Source of the DNA: Pseudomonas frederiksbergensis
GTDB lineage: Bacteria > Pseudomonadota > Gammaproteobacteria > Pseudomonadales > Pseudomonadaceae
Assembly: GCF_003732665.1 (NCBI RefSeq)
Contig: NZ_MOBP01000004.1
Coordinates: 247,991 to 311,990 of the forward strand
Direction of reading: 5' to 3'
Length of the DNA stretch: 64,000 bases
A program made the position numbers and the translations under genes. The notes under the pieces were generated by a model that made no database searches, had not been told where the DNA came from, and was given only the letters and a program-made list of their open reading frames with translations. Position 1 is the stretch's first letter; every line of letters starts with the position of its first letter. Positions 36,071 to 45,580 of the stretch are shown one piece after another.

Positions 36071-36790
36071 CTAGAAGTCACCCCACAACTGCTGGGCCAC
36101 CGCCAACGCCACCACCGGCGCGGTCTCGGTGCGCAACACCCGAGGCCCAAGCCGGGCAGCGTGAAAACCGTTAGCCTTGGCCTGATCCACTTCCGCATCC
36201 GACAACCCGCCTTCAGGGCCGATCAGAAACGCCAGGGTCGCCGGCTTGGCATGACTCACCAACGGCTCCGCCACCGGATGCAGCACCAGTTTCAATTCAG
36301 CCTCGGTCTGCTTCAGCCAGTCCGCCAACACCAGCGGCGGATGAATCACCGGCACCGTCGAGCGCCCGCACTGCTCGCACGCGCTGATCGCCACCTGGCG
36401 CCAGTGCAGCAGGCGTTTGTCGGCGCGTTCGTCCTTGAGCCGGACTTCGCAGCGGTCGGTGAAGATCGGAGTGATTTCGGTCACGCCCAGTTCGGTGGCT
36501 TTCTGAATCGCCCAATCCATCCGCTCGCCACGGGACAAACCCTGGCCGAGGTGGATTTGCAACGGCGACTCGACCTGGCCGAGAAATCGTTCATCGAGCT
36601 GCACCACCACGCGTTTCTTGCCGACTTCCACCAGCGAGCCACGAAACTCATGGCCCGAACCGTCGAACAATTGCACCGCATCACCCTCGGCCATGCGCAG
36701 CACGCGGCTGATGTAATGGGCCTGGGCCTCGGGCAACTCGTGCTCGCCGGTGCTCAGGGGGGCGTCGATAAAGAAGCGGGACAGTCTCAT
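36071..36790 (-). CDS. rsmE: 16S rRNA m3U1498 methyltransferase RsmE
   Basis: 239 residues, SPOUT-fold methyltransferase. It has an N-terminal PUA-like part (MRLSRFFIDAPL) and the C-terminal knot motifs FLIGPEGGLSDAEVDQA and LGPRVLRTETAPVVAL. It methylates U1498 of 16S rRNA. ATG 36790 begins the family N-terminus; the 24-codon upstream extension crosses a REP-adjacent region and is not supported. Confidence 0.95.
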   Translation of the reverse strand: MRLSRFFIDAPLSTGEHELPEAQAHYISRVLRMAEGDAVQLFDGSGHEFRGSLVEVGKKRVVVQLDERFLGQVESPLQIHLGQGLSRGERMDWAIQKATELGVTEITPIFTDRCEVRLKDERADKRLLHWRQVAISACEQCGRSTVPVIHPPLVLADWLKQTEAELKLVLHPVAEPLVSHAKPATLAFLIGPEGGLSDAEVDQAKANGFHAARLGPRVLRTETAPVVALAVAQQLWGDF

Positions 36791-36838
36791 CTTGGGTCTC
36801 TGGAAAGGGTGTGAATCATTTGGATTGGTGTCGACTTC

Positions 36839-36904
36839 ATTCGCGAGCAAGCCCGCTCCCACATTGGAACGCGGTCAACTGTGGGAGGGGGCTTGCTCGC
36901 GAAG
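36839..36904. repeat. REP inverted pair, family B
   Basis: Inverted family-B REPs with a short gap between rsmE and bioA (same strand). The right arm has the variant gtgggagggggc. Confidence 0.88.
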
Positions 36905-36943
36905 GCGGCCGCCCAGTCACCACAGAAGCCCAAGTGGGTTCAA

Positions 36944-38350
36944 TCAGCCCGGATCGCGGAAGCCCGGGTGAAAGTCTTCAGGCACCGACACGCTGACGCT
37001 ATTACGGGTCGCAATATCGATCCCTTCACTGGCCACTTCCGCCAGGAAATCAATCTGCTCCGGGGTAATTACATACGGCGGCAGGAAGTACACCACGCTG
37101 CCCAGCGGACGAAGTAAAGCACCGCGCTCCAACGCATGCTTGAACACTTTCAAGCCACGACGCTCCTGCCAGGGGTAGGCCTCTTTGGTGGCCTTGTCTT
37201 TGACCATCTCGATGGCCAGGACCATGCCGGTCTGGCGCACTTCCGCGACGTTCGGGTGATCCACCAGATGCGCGGTGGAGGTGGTCATGCGCTGGGCCAG
37301 GGCCTTGTTGTTCTCGATGACGTTGTCTTCTTCGAAGATATCCAGCGTCGCCAAGGCCGCTGCGCACGCCAGCGGGTTGCCGGTGTAGCTGTGGGAATGC
37401 AGGAAGGCGCGCAGGGTCGGGTAGTCGTCGTAGAAGGCGCTGTAGACGTCGTCGGTGGTCAGCACCGCCGCCAGTGGCAGGTAGCCGCCGGTCAGGGCCT
37501 TGGACAGGCACAGGAAGTCCGGGCGGATGCCGGCCTGTTCACAGGCGAACATCGTCCCGGTGCGGCCGAAGCCGACGGCAATTTCGTCGTGGATCAGGTG
37601 CACGCCATAACGGTCGCAGGCTTCGCGCAGCAGTTTCAGGTACACCGGGTGGTACATGCGCATGCCGCCAGCGCCCTGGATCAACGGTTCGAGAATCACC
37701 GCAGCGACGGTGTCATGATTCTCGGCCAGGGTCTGTTCCATGGCGACGAACATGTTGCGCGAGTGTTCTTCCCAGCTCATGCCTTCCGGGCGCAGGTAGC
37801 AATCCGGGCTCGGCACCTTGATGGTGTCCATCAGCAGGGCTTTGTAGGTTTCGGTGAACAGCGGCACGTCGCCCACCGCCATCGCCGCCATGGTTTCGCC
37901 GTGGTAGCCGTTGGTCAGGGTGACGAAGCGCTTCTTGTTCGGCTGGCCGCGGTTGAGCCAATAGTGAAAGCTCATTTTCAGCGCGACTTCGATGCAGGAC
38001 GAGCCGTTATCGGCGTAGAAACACCGGGTCAGGCCTTCCGGGGTCATCTTCACCAGGCGTTCGGACAGCTCGATCACCGGTTGATGGCTGAAACCGGCGA
38101 GGATCACGTGTTCCAGTTGATCGACCTGGTCCTTGATGCGCTGGTTGATCCGCGGGTTGGCGTGGCCGAACACGTTGACCCACCAGGAGCTGACGGCGTC
38201 GAGGTAGCGCTTGCCTTCGAAGTCTTCCAGCCAGATGCCTTCACCGCGCTTGATCGGGATCAGCGGCAGCTGTTCGTGGTCTTTCATCTGGGTGCAGGGG
38301 TGCCATAACACGGCCAGGTCCCGTTGCATCCACTGATTATTCAGGCCCAT
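36944..38350 (-). CDS. bioA: Adenosylmethionine-8-amino-7-oxononanoate aminotransferase
   Basis: 468 residues, class III aminotransferase. The PLP lysine is K284 (LSKALTGGYLPL), the PLP-ring Asp is D255 (HDEIAVGFGRTG), and YADNGSSCIEVALKM is near residue 113. It converts KAPA to DAPA in biotin synthesis using SAM as amino donor. bioA lies apart from bioBFHCD here, as in P. aeruginosa. It is divergent from the amine oxidase gene with 222 bp between. Confidence 0.95.
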   Translation of the reverse strand: MGLNNQWMQRDLAVLWHPCTQMKDHEQLPLIPIKRGEGIWLEDFEGKRYLDAVSSWWVNVFGHANPRINQRIKDQVDQLEHVILAGFSHQPVIELSERLVKMTPEGLTRCFYADNGSSCIEVALKMSFHYWLNRGQPNKKRFVTLTNGYHGETMAAMAVGDVPLFTETYKALLMDTIKVPSPDCYLRPEGMSWEEHSRNMFVAMEQTLAENHDTVAAVILEPLIQGAGGMRMYHPVYLKLLREACDRYGVHLIHDEIAVGFGRTGTMFACEQAGIRPDFLCLSKALTGGYLPLAAVLTTDDVYSAFYDDYPTLRAFLHSHSYTGNPLACAAALATLDIFEEDNVIENNKALAQRMTTSTAHLVDHPNVAEVRQTGMVLAIEMVKDKATKEAYPWQERRGLKVFKHALERGALLRPLGSVVYFLPPYVITPEQIDFLAEVASEGIDIATRNSVSVSVPEDFHPGFRDPG

Positions 38351-38572
38351 TTACAGTCTCCTCGAGGCGATCCGCGGCGGGCGCGGGCAAACAATCGCGC
38401 AAGCCTATGCAATGCATCGCGCCGGGACAACCCATTGTGTCGATTGAGCTACTTTGTATGGGGCGATAGACGTCGCTGGCGGCGTTTTGATGGCTAACGT
38501 ATTCTTCGCGGTTCTTTGAGTCGTCTGACTCGCAAAACTGCTTTTTCCTACCTGATTTCCGGAGTTCGCTGA

Positions 38573-40339
38573 ATGTCTGCTGGTTGGCTGCGCGCCTGTG
38601 CGCTGGTGATGTTGGGGCTGTTCAGCGTGTCTGCGCTGGCCAAGGATAAAACGGCGATCGTGATCGGCGGCGGGCTTTCGGGCCTGACCGCGGCTTATGA
38701 GCTGCAAAACAAGGGCTGGCAGGTCACCGTGCTGGAAGCCAAGCCAAGCCTGGGCGGTCGCTCCGGCATGGCCACCAGCGAGTGGATCGGCAGCGACAAG
38801 GCCCAACCGGTGCTGAACAAGTACGTCTCGACCTTCAAACTCGGCACCACGCCGGCGCCTGAATTCGTGCGTACGCCGGGCTACCTGATCGACGGCGAGT
38901 ACTTCACCGCCGCCGACCTGGCGACCAAGCAACCGGCGACCGCCGAAGCGCTCAAACGCTACGAAAAGACCCTCGACGACCTGGCGCGCTCGATCACCGA
39001 CCCGCAAAACCCGGCGGCCAACAGCACGCTGTTCGCCCTGGACCAGATCAACGTGGCCAACTGGCTCGATCGCCTGACCTTGCCAGCCACGGCCCGTCAG
39101 CTGGTGAATCAGCAGATTCGTACCCGTTACGACGAACCTTCGCGCCTGTCGCTGCTGTATTTCGCACAACAGAGCCGGGTGTACCAAGGCGTTTCCGACC
39201 GTGACCTGCGCGCTTCGCGCCTGATCGGTGGCAGCCCGGTGCTGGCCCAGGCCTTCGTCAAACAACTGAAGACCATCAAGACCAGCTCCCCGGTATCGGC
39301 CATCACCCAGGACAAGGACGGCGTGACCGTCAAGGTCGGCAGTGTTGGCTATCAGGCTGACTACGTGGTGGTTGCGGTGCCATTGCGCGCACTGAGCAAG
39401 ATCGTAATGACCCCGTCGCTGGATGCCCTGCACATGGGCGCGATCAAGGGCACCAACTACGGTTGGCGCGACCAGATCATGCTGAAGTTCAAGACGCCAG
39501 TGTGGGAAAGCAAGGCGCGGATGTCCGGCGAGATCTACAGCAACGCCGGTCTGGGCATGTTGTGGGTAGAGCCGGCGCTGAAGGGCGGTGCCAACGTGGT
39601 GATCAACCTGTCCGGCGACAATGCACGGGTAATGCAGGCCTTCGGCGACAAGCAGATGGTCGATCAGGTGTTGATTCGCCTGCACGCGTTTTATCCACAG
39701 GCTCGCGGTTCGTTCACCGGTTATGAAATCCGCCGCTACAGCACCGACCCGTCGATGGGCGGCGCGTACCTGGCCTTCGGTCCGGGGCAGATCAGCAAGT
39801 ACTGGCGCCTGTGGGAGCGTCCTCTGCAACGCGTAGCCTTTGCCGGCGAACACACTGACACCTTGTACCCAGGCACCCTGGAAGGCGCATTGCGCACCGG
39901 ACAGCGTGCGGCCAGTCAGGTTGAAGACCTGGCGGCGGGCAAGTCGTTTGAACCGGTGAAGGTTGTTCCGGCAGCGACCGCAGCAGCGGCCGGCGCCGTG
40001 GCGGCGAAGAAAGGTAATTTCTTCACCAACCTGTTTGGCGGTTCGGATGACGACAAGAAACCGGAACCGGTCAAGGCCCCAGAGCCAGTGACCCCGCCAG
40101 TACCGACCCCGGCTCCAGTGCCAACCCCGGCGCCTGCGCCAGTGGAAGCACCGAAGCCTGTGGCACCGGTTAAAGCCGAGACAGCGAAAAAGGCGACGAC
40201 CAAGAAACCGGCCGCCAAAACCGACGCGAAAAAAGCGCCTGCCAAACCGGCAGCCAAAAAGAAAGCTGAACCGGCGAAGAAACCAGCGGCCAAGCCTGCT
40301 GCAACGACCCCGGCGGCAACCGATACCAAAGCGCAGTAA
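38573..40339 (+). CDS. Exported FAD-dependent amine oxidase-like protein with histone-H1-like tail
   Basis: 588 residues. A Sec-type signal peptide (1-23, ending SALA) precedes a flavin amine-oxidase fold: dinucleotide motif IVIGGGLSGLTAAYEL at about 30-45, LGGRSG near 60, and the C-terminal FAD motif FAGEHTDTLYPGTLEGAL near 423-440. From about 456 a 130-residue tail follows: a Gly/Asp patch, then a Pro-rich repeat, then a Lys/Ala/Pro-rich run (KKPAAK, KKAPAKPAAKKK) resembling histone H1/AlgP tails. The substrate is unknown. It is the positional homologue of the P. aeruginosa monoamine oxidase gene beside bioA. A strong terminator follows. Confidence 0.85.
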   Translation: MSAGWLRACALVMLGLFSVSALAKDKTAIVIGGGLSGLTAAYELQNKGWQVTVLEAKPSLGGRSGMATSEWIGSDKAQPVLNKYVSTFKLGTTPAPEFVRTPGYLIDGEYFTAADLATKQPATAEALKRYEKTLDDLARSITDPQNPAANSTLFALDQINVANWLDRLTLPATARQLVNQQIRTRYDEPSRLSLLYFAQQSRVYQGVSDRDLRASRLIGGSPVLAQAFVKQLKTIKTSSPVSAITQDKDGVTVKVGSVGYQADYVVVAVPLRALSKIVMTPSLDALHMGAIKGTNYGWRDQIMLKFKTPVWESKARMSGEIYSNAGLGMLWVEPALKGGANVVINLSGDNARVMQAFGDKQMVDQVLIRLHAFYPQARGSFTGYEIRRYSTDPSMGGAYLAFGPGQISKYWRLWERPLQRVAFAGEHTDTLYPGTLEGALRTGQRAASQVEDLAAGKSFEPVKVVPAATAAAAGAVAAKKGNFFTNLFGGSDDDKKPEPVKAPEPVTPPVPTPAPVPTPAPAPVEAPKPVAPVKAETAKKATTKKPAAKTDAKKAPAKPAAKKKAEPAKKPAAKPAATTPAATDTKAQ

Positions 40340-40351
40340 GGCTTTGAGTTG

Positions 40352-40387
40352 AAAAAAAAGCGCGGCAGTGATGCCGCGCTTTTTTTA
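40352..40387 (+). terminator. Rho-independent terminator after the amine oxidase gene
   Basis: Stem agcgcggca/tgccgcgct with a gtga loop, preceded by an A-run and followed by seven T residues, 13 bp after the stop codon. The A-run also makes it usable from the other strand. Confidence 0.95.
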
Positions 40388-40606
40388 TGCCTGGAGAAAA
40401 CCATCCACAGCGTCGAATAAACCTTGGGGCGCAGGTGTTCTTGGCTTGGACTCCCTGGTTTTTCGCAGATTGGCGTCTTTAATCTTTCCTTAACGCATCA
40501 CTAAGAGACTCTTGATCGTATTTCTCGATATTTCAAAGCGAAATTTTCCGCTTTAAATCGATAGATAACTCGATAGTCTTGGGCCAGCACTTACAGGGAC
40601 TTGGCA

Positions 40607-41158
40607 ATGCAACTACGAAACTCTACTGCTCGTTACGGCTGGGTCAGCATTTTCATGCACTGGGGCGTAGCGCTGGCGGTGTTCGGTATGTTCGCCCTGG
40701 GTCTGTGGATGGTCGGTCTCGGCTATTACGACCCTTGGCGCAAGGCAGGGCCGGATATCCACAAGAGTATTGGCCTGATCCTGCTGGCGTTGATGCTGTT
40801 TCGTGTGGTGTGGCGCCTTATCAGCCCACCGCCACCGACCCTGAGCAGCTACAGTCGCATGACGCGCCTGGGTGCCAAGTTCGGGCATGCTTTTTTGTAT
40901 CTCTGTCTGTTCGCTGTGATGATTGCCGGTTACCTGATTTCCACCGCAGAAGGTGTCGGGATTCCGGTGTTTGATTGGTTTGAAGTGCCTGCACTGGTTT
41001 CCGGGCTACCGGATCAGGCAGATACCGCCGGTGCGATTCATCTGTACCTGGCGTGGGCGCTGGTAATTTTTTCCGGCCTCCATGCGTTGGCAGCATTGAA
41101 GCACCACTTTATCGATCGTGATGTGACCCTCAAGCGAATGCTCGGTCGCAAAGCCTGA
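40607..41158 (+). CDS. Cytochrome b561 family protein
   Basis: 183 residues with four membrane helices. Candidate haem-ligand histidines are in SIFMHWGVAL (about H18), AGPDIHKSIG (about H52), and two in the C-terminal half (AIHLYLAWALVI and ALKHHF). The family transfers electrons from the quinol pool to haem, for example in superoxide reduction (CybB). ATG 40607 was chosen because the alternative upstream codon is TTG. It lies 31 bp before yceI, a frequent pairing, and is probably co-transcribed. Confidence 0.9.
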   Translation: MQLRNSTARYGWVSIFMHWGVALAVFGMFALGLWMVGLGYYDPWRKAGPDIHKSIGLILLALMLFRVVWRLISPPPPTLSSYSRMTRLGAKFGHAFLYLCLFAVMIAGYLISTAEGVGIPVFDWFEVPALVSGLPDQADTAGAIHLYLAWALVIFSGLHALAALKHHFIDRDVTLKRMLGRKA

Positions 41159-41189
41159 AATTCAACCTCGACTTCAAAGGAAATAAAGC

Positions 41190-41783
41190 ATGTTGAAAAA
41201 GACTCTCGCCGCTCTGGCAATCGGTTCGGCCCTGCTGTCCGCTAACGTGATGGCTGCCGATTACACCGTCGACAAGGAAGGCCAGCACGCCTTCGTTGAC
41301 TTCAAGATCAGCCACCTGGGCTACAGCTACATCACCGGTACGTTCAAGGACATCGACGGCAAGTTCAGCTTCGACGCTGCCAAGCCAGAAGACAGCAAGA
41401 TCGAGTTCAACGTGAACACCGCCAGCGTTTTCACCAACAACGCTGAACGCGACAAGCACATCTCCAGCAAAGACTTCCTGAAAGTAGCTGATTTCCCTAA
41501 AGCCACGTTCGTGTCCACCAGCGTTAAAACCACCGGCAAAAACGCCGACGGTAAAGTCACTGCCGACGTGGCTGGCAACCTGACCATTGCTGGTGTCAGC
41601 AAACCAGTTGTGGTCAAAGCCACGTTCCTGGGTGAAGGCAAAGATCCATGGGGCGGCTACCGTGCCGGCTTCGAAGGCACCACCAGCATCAAGCGCTCTG
41701 ATTTCGGCAAGATGATGGACCTGGGTCCACAGTCCGACGCGGTTGATCTGTACATCACCTTTGAAGGTGTGAAAGCGAAGTAA
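41190..41783 (+). CDS. YceI family periplasmic protein
   Basis: 197 residues with a signal peptide (1-22, ending NVMA) and one YceI lipocalin-like beta-barrel domain: [18 protein letters not shown] near residue 37 and [16 protein letters not shown] near the C-terminus. The family binds isoprenoid/quinone-like lipids. The P. aeruginosa homologue at the same locus was described as a secreted protease (PasP), a claim the fold does not obviously support. It lies 31 bp after the cytochrome b561 gene and ends in a clear terminator. Confidence 0.92.
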   Translation: MLKKTLAALAIGSALLSANVMAADYTVDKEGQHAFVDFKISHLGYSYITGTFKDIDGKFSFDAAKPEDSKIEFNVNTASVFTNNAERDKHISSKDFLKVADFPKATFVSTSVKTTGKNADGKVTADVAGNLTIAGVSKPVVVKATFLGEGKDPWGGYRAGFEGTTSIKRSDFGKMMDLGPQSDAVDLYITFEGVKAK

Positions 41784-41800
41784 CATTCGCCGCTTCAACA

Positions 41801-41837
41801 AAAACGCCCCCGATCTCACGGTCGGGGGCGTTTTTTA
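41801..41837 (+). terminator. Rho-independent terminator after yceI
   Basis: cgcccccga/tcgggggcg stem with an 8-nt loop followed by a T6 run, 21 bp after the stop codon. Confidence 0.95.
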
Positions 41838-41872
41838 TTGCATGTCAAAATCCGCATGACCACCGCATATCC

Positions 41873-42370
41873 CCTGTGGGAGCGGGCTTGCTCGCGAAGG
41901 CGTCGTGTCAGACGACATCTCAGTTAACTGGCAGACTGCTTTCGCGAGCAAGCCCGCTCCCACACTTGATCTTCAGTGAACACAAATACCAGGCACGACG
42001 CAGTCCCCCTGTGGGAGCGGGCTTGCCCGCGAAGAGGCCATGCCAGCCGGCATCGATGCTGAATGACCCACCGCCTTCGCGAGCAAGCTCGCTCCCACAC
42101 TTGATCTTCAGTGAACACAAATACCAGGCACGACGCAGTCCCCCTGTGGGAGCGAGCTTGCTCGCGAAGAGGCCATCACATTCAACATCTCTGCTGACTG
42201 AGCCACCGCTATCGCGAGCAAGCCCGCTCCCACACTTGATCTTCAGTGAACACAAATACCAGGCACGACGCAGTCCCCCTGTGGGAGCGGGCTTGCTCGC
42301 GAAGAGGCCATGCCAGCCGACATCGATGCTGAATGACCCACCGCCTTCGCGAGCAAGCCCGCTCCCACAG
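41873..42370. repeat. Array of eight family-B REPs (tandem REPIN units, 135-bp period)
   Basis: Eight family-B REPs alternate in orientation. A linker starting cttgatcttcagtgaacaca, about 43 bp long, occurs three times at 41965, 42100 and 42235 with a spacing of exactly 135 bp and is essentially identical. The other gaps (gaagaggccatgcc…gacccaccg) are identical in two of the units apart from one base and diverged in the others. The array lies between the yceI terminator and the rhlE terminator and contains no credible gene. Confidence 0.92.
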
Positions 42371-42393
42371 GGGGCGAGGAATGTCTCGGGATA

Positions 42394-42433
42394 CAAAAAT
42401 GCCCCGAATCTCGCGATCCGGGGCATTTTTTGT
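42394..42433. terminator. Bidirectional rho-independent terminator (rhlE 3' end)
   Basis: aatgccccg/cggggcatt stem flanked by an A5 run on the left and a T6 run on the right, 13 bp beyond the rhlE stop. It can end rhlE (minus strand) and anything reading through the REP array from the left. Confidence 0.9.
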
Positions 42434-42445
42434 TACTGCGTTAAA

Positions 42446-44329
42446 TCAGCGATTGCGGGTCAGCAATGCTGGTTTTTCGCCGCGTGGGCGGCCTGGCAGT
42501 TGATCCAGTTGCTCAGGCGTCGGGAACCGATCGGTTTTCGACTCTTTATGGATGATCTTCGGTGCCGGGCCACGCGGGTTTTGCACGGCCGGTTCCGAAC
42601 GAGGTTGGTCGTCGGTACGGGCCGGGCGGCGGTTGCGGGACTCTTCGCGACGGGCCTGACCGTCACGTGGAGCGCCGTTGCGTGGGCCGCTGCGCTTGGC
42701 CGGCGGGGTGCCGGTGGTGGCGCCGTCGCTGCTGCGTGGACCACTTTGGCGACCCTGTGGCTTGCCGCCGGTGCGCGGAGCACCTGCGCCAGTTGCCGCG
42801 CCTTGTGCCGGAGCACCCGGACGACGACCACGGCCCTGGGCCGGTTTGGCCTGGGGCACGTAGTCAACGCGGTTACCGAAGTTATCCACATCATCGTCGA
42901 GGAACTCGTCCGGAGCACGATCAGCCGCCGCTGCGCGAGGCGCTGGACGTTGCTGTTCGCGGGCCGGGGTGCCTTCGCGTGGCTTGTGTTCACGGGCCGG
43001 GCGATCACCACGGCCAGTGGCAGCCGGTGCTTTTTCCTTGCCGCCCTTGTCCTTGCCCTTGTCTTTACGACCGCCGCCACCGCCAGTGCCGTTCGGACCG
43101 TCGCCGCGCGGGCCACGTGGGTTGCGCGGGTTACGCACATCCGGACGCTCGCGAACTTCTGGCTTCTCGGCTTCTACAGCGCTGGAGTCGAAGCCCATCA
43201 GGTTGCCGTCGGCAATCTTCTGCTTGGTCATGCGCTCAATGCTTTTCAGCAGTTTTTCTTCGTCCGGGGCAACCAGCGAGATCGCCTCGCCCGAACGACC
43301 GGCACGGCCAGTACGGCCGATGCGGTGCACGTAGTCTTCGTCGACGTTCGGCAGTTCGAAGTTGACCACGTGGGGCAACTGGTCGATGTCGAGGCCGCGA
43401 GCGGCGATGTCGGTGGCGACCAGGATGCGCACTTCACCGGCCTTGAAGTCGGCCAGGGCTTTGGTGCGGGCGTTCTGGCTCTTGTTCCCGTGGATCGCGA
43501 CGGCGCTCAGGCCGTGTTTGTCCAGGTACTCGGCCAGGCGGTTGGCGCCGTGCTTGGTGCGGGTGAAGACCAGAACCTGTTCCCAGGCGCCGGCGGTAAT
43601 CAAATGCGCCAGCAGCGAACGCTTGTGGCTCGCGGCCAGGCGGAACACACGCTGTTCGATACGCTCGACCGTGGTGTTCGGCGGCGTGACTTCGATGCGT
43701 TCCGGGTTGTGCAGCAGCTTGCCGGCGAGGTCGGTGATGTCTTTGGAGAAGGTCGCCGAGAACAGCAGGTTCTGGCGTTTGCTCGGCAGACGGGCGAGGA
43801 CCTTTTTCACGTCATGGACAAAGCCCATGTCGAGCATGCGGTCGGCTTCGTCCAGCACGAGGATTTCCACGTGGGACAAATCGACGCTGCCTTGGCCGGC
43901 GAGGTCGAGCAGGCGGCCAGGGCAGGCCACTAGCACGTCAACGCCACGGGACATGGCCTGAACCTGTGGGTTCATGCCGACGCCGCCGAAGATGCAGGCG
44001 CTGACGAACTTCAGGTCACGGGCATAGACCTTGAAGCTCTCGTGTACTTGAGCCGCGAGTTCGCGGGTAGGGGTCAGGACCAGTACGCGTGGTTGGCGCG
44101 GGCCGTGACGCTGGGATTTGTCCGGGTGACCGTTGGGGAACAACCGCTCCAGGATCGGAAGGGCGAAGCCGCCGGTTTTACCAGTACCTGTCTGTGCCGC
44201 GACCATCAGGTCGCGACCTTGCAACACGGCGGGGATAGCCCGCTGTTGCACCGGAGTAGGCTCGGTATAGCCCGCTGCCTCGATGGCGCGGACTAAAGCC
44301 TCGGAGAGACCGAGGGAAGCAAAGGACAT
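42446..44329 (-). CDS. rhlE: DEAD-box ATP-dependent RNA helicase RhlE
   Basis: 627 residues from [16 protein letters not shown]. The helicase core includes the Q motif, Walker A AQTGTGKT at 45-52, DEAD in [17 protein letters not shown], and [11 protein letters not shown] (VI). A long low-complexity basic tail (about 385-627) is rich in Arg, Gly, Pro and Ala. It remodels structured RNA, for example in ribosome assembly, decay and cold growth. The open frame runs 84 codons upstream of ATG 44329 without similarity, so it was rejected. A bidirectional terminator follows. Confidence 0.94.
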   Translation of the reverse strand: MSFASLGLSEALVRAIEAAGYTEPTPVQQRAIPAVLQGRDLMVAAQTGTGKTGGFALPILERLFPNGHPDKSQRHGPRQPRVLVLTPTRELAAQVHESFKVYARDLKFVSACIFGGVGMNPQVQAMSRGVDVLVACPGRLLDLAGQGSVDLSHVEILVLDEADRMLDMGFVHDVKKVLARLPSKRQNLLFSATFSKDITDLAGKLLHNPERIEVTPPNTTVERIEQRVFRLAASHKRSLLAHLITAGAWEQVLVFTRTKHGANRLAEYLDKHGLSAVAIHGNKSQNARTKALADFKAGEVRILVATDIAARGLDIDQLPHVVNFELPNVDEDYVHRIGRTGRAGRSGEAISLVAPDEEKLLKSIERMTKQKIADGNLMGFDSSAVEAEKPEVRERPDVRNPRNPRGPRGDGPNGTGGGGGRKDKGKDKGGKEKAPAATGRGDRPAREHKPREGTPAREQQRPAPRAAAADRAPDEFLDDDVDNFGNRVDYVPQAKPAQGRGRRPGAPAQGAATGAGAPRTGGKPQGRQSGPRSSDGATTGTPPAKRSGPRNGAPRDGQARREESRNRRPARTDDQPRSEPAVQNPRGPAPKIIHKESKTDRFPTPEQLDQLPGRPRGEKPALLTRNR

Positions 44330-44552
44330 GAGTAATCCTGTTTTAGTTAGGGCTTGGCCCAATGGGAGTCTTGCCTGGCGCGAATGGCGTTTAAGAGGAA
44401 CGCAATCCCGTCCGGTCCTGCTGGGTTTCGAAGGCTCGTCTGGAGCGCTCGCGCGGGCTGAAAAGCTGCGCTGTAGCGGGGTCGAGATGCCTTGAACGAT
44501 TCCGAGCGTCCGGGCGTGAGCCTGGCGGGAAGGCCGGAGTATAACAGAGCAA

Positions 44553-45368
44553 TCACTGCGCGCCGCTTTCCTGCTGCTCAACGGTTTTTCCCCGGGCTGC
44601 GGTGGTGCCTGTCGCTTTTACATCGGAAGCGGGACTTGCGCCATAACGGGCGCTCAGCTCAGCGTAGGCGGGCTCGCGCTTGAATCGCTTGAGCTCGGCG
44701 CCAAAGCGCTGCACCAGCAAATCCATGCCGGCGTTGCGCCGAACCGCCAGGAATTGGCTCTGGTGGCTGATGATTGTCGGGTTTTCGGTGATCTGGTCGC
44801 GGATTTTCAGCTCATCCAGCAAGTGCTGGCCGACCCGGCGGTCAGTGATCAACAGGTCGATGCGTCCGCGCAGCAGTTTGCCGAAGTTGGCTTCATGGGT
44901 CGGCGCCGGTTCGCGGGTAAACAAAGTCGAGCTGCTGAAATCCTCGCTGTAGAGGTAACCGGGCGAGGTGCCGATGGTCAGGCCTTTCAGGTCATTGAGC
45001 GTGCTGAACGGATGGGGCCGCTCGTTGGCGTAGAACATCACGAACTCGACTTCCGAGAGCGGTTCGCTGGGGTAGAGCAGGGTGGCGTCCCGTTCATCGC
45101 TGTGAAAGATGTCGAGCGCGCCGTCGGCCTGGCCGGTGTCGAGCATCGACAGGCAGCGCTTCCAGGGCAGGAATTGCCACTCCACTTCGATCCCCAATCG
45201 CTTGAAGACGATGGCGGTGGTTTCATAGTCCAGGCCCAGGGCTTTGCCGTTTTCCTCATACACGTACGGCGCCCACGGTTCCGTGACAATGCGCAATTTC
45301 TCGCCCCGAGCGGCAAAGCTCAGGCAAGTGAAAAGAAGCACGGTCAGGAGCTGCGTGATCAAAGGCAT
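44553..45368 (-). CDS. Orphan periplasmic solute-binding protein (SBP family 3-like)
   Basis: 271 residues with a signal peptide (about 1-21, ending FAARG) and an amino-acid-type binding fold: [18 protein letters not shown] at the start of the mature part, [20 protein letters not shown], and [13 protein letters not shown] near residue 175. No permease or ATPase gene is adjacent, so the ligand and partner are unknown. Many such orphans in Pseudomonas are predicted as amino-acid or polyamine binders. It lies 223 bp upstream of rhlE, same strand. Confidence 0.82.
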   Translation of the reverse strand: MPLITQLLTVLLFTCLSFAARGEKLRIVTEPWAPYVYEENGKALGLDYETTAIVFKRLGIEVEWQFLPWKRCLSMLDTGQADGALDIFHSDERDATLLYPSEPLSEVEFVMFYANERPHPFSTLNDLKGLTIGTSPGYLYSEDFSSSTLFTREPAPTHEANFGKLLRGRIDLLITDRRVGQHLLDELKIRDQITENPTIISHQSQFLAVRRNAGMDLLVQRFGAELKRFKREPAYAELSARYGASPASDVKATGTTAARGKTVEQQESGAQ

Positions 45369-45462
45369 GGCTTGAGATTACGACGAGAAACCGTAAAGAG
45401 CCAGAAACTGGCCGCAGAAGCTCTAACTCAGCGTGTTGCTGCACAATAAAAGGGCGTGAAAG

Positions 45463-45541
45463 CAAAAGATCGCAGGCTTCGCCAGCTCCTACAGGGGATT
45501 GCGTTCACCCTGTAGGAGCTGCCGAAGGCTGCGATCTTTTG
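45463..45541. repeat. Inverted repeat, tgtaggagctgccgaaggct type
   Basis: Two arms of about 34 bp (caaaagatcgcaggcttcgc…ctcctacaggg and its inverse) with a short spacer. It shares the gtaggagctg and ggctgcgatcttttgatct words with the element at 35198-35308, so the two form one family. It lies between metF and the solute-binding protein gene. Confidence 0.85.
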
Positions 45542-45580
45542 ATCTTTCTTGACGCTTTCAGCTTGAAGCTTGTAGCTGCT

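Noticed and set aside
38405..39853. 482-codon minus-strand open frame
   Set aside because: Antisense shadow of the amine oxidase gene. It crosses the promoter region between that gene and bioA.
41873..42370. Possible CRISPR array at the regularly spaced repeats
   Set aside because: The period is 135 bp, the repeats are palindromic REPs in alternating orientation, and the intervening linkers are identical rather than unique spacers. No cas genes are nearby.
41876..43933. 685-codon plus-strand open frame
   Set aside because: It crosses the REP array and then runs antisense through rhlE. Its first part repeats the REP-encoded GAGLLAKRP and SRASPLPH words, which are translations of REPs.
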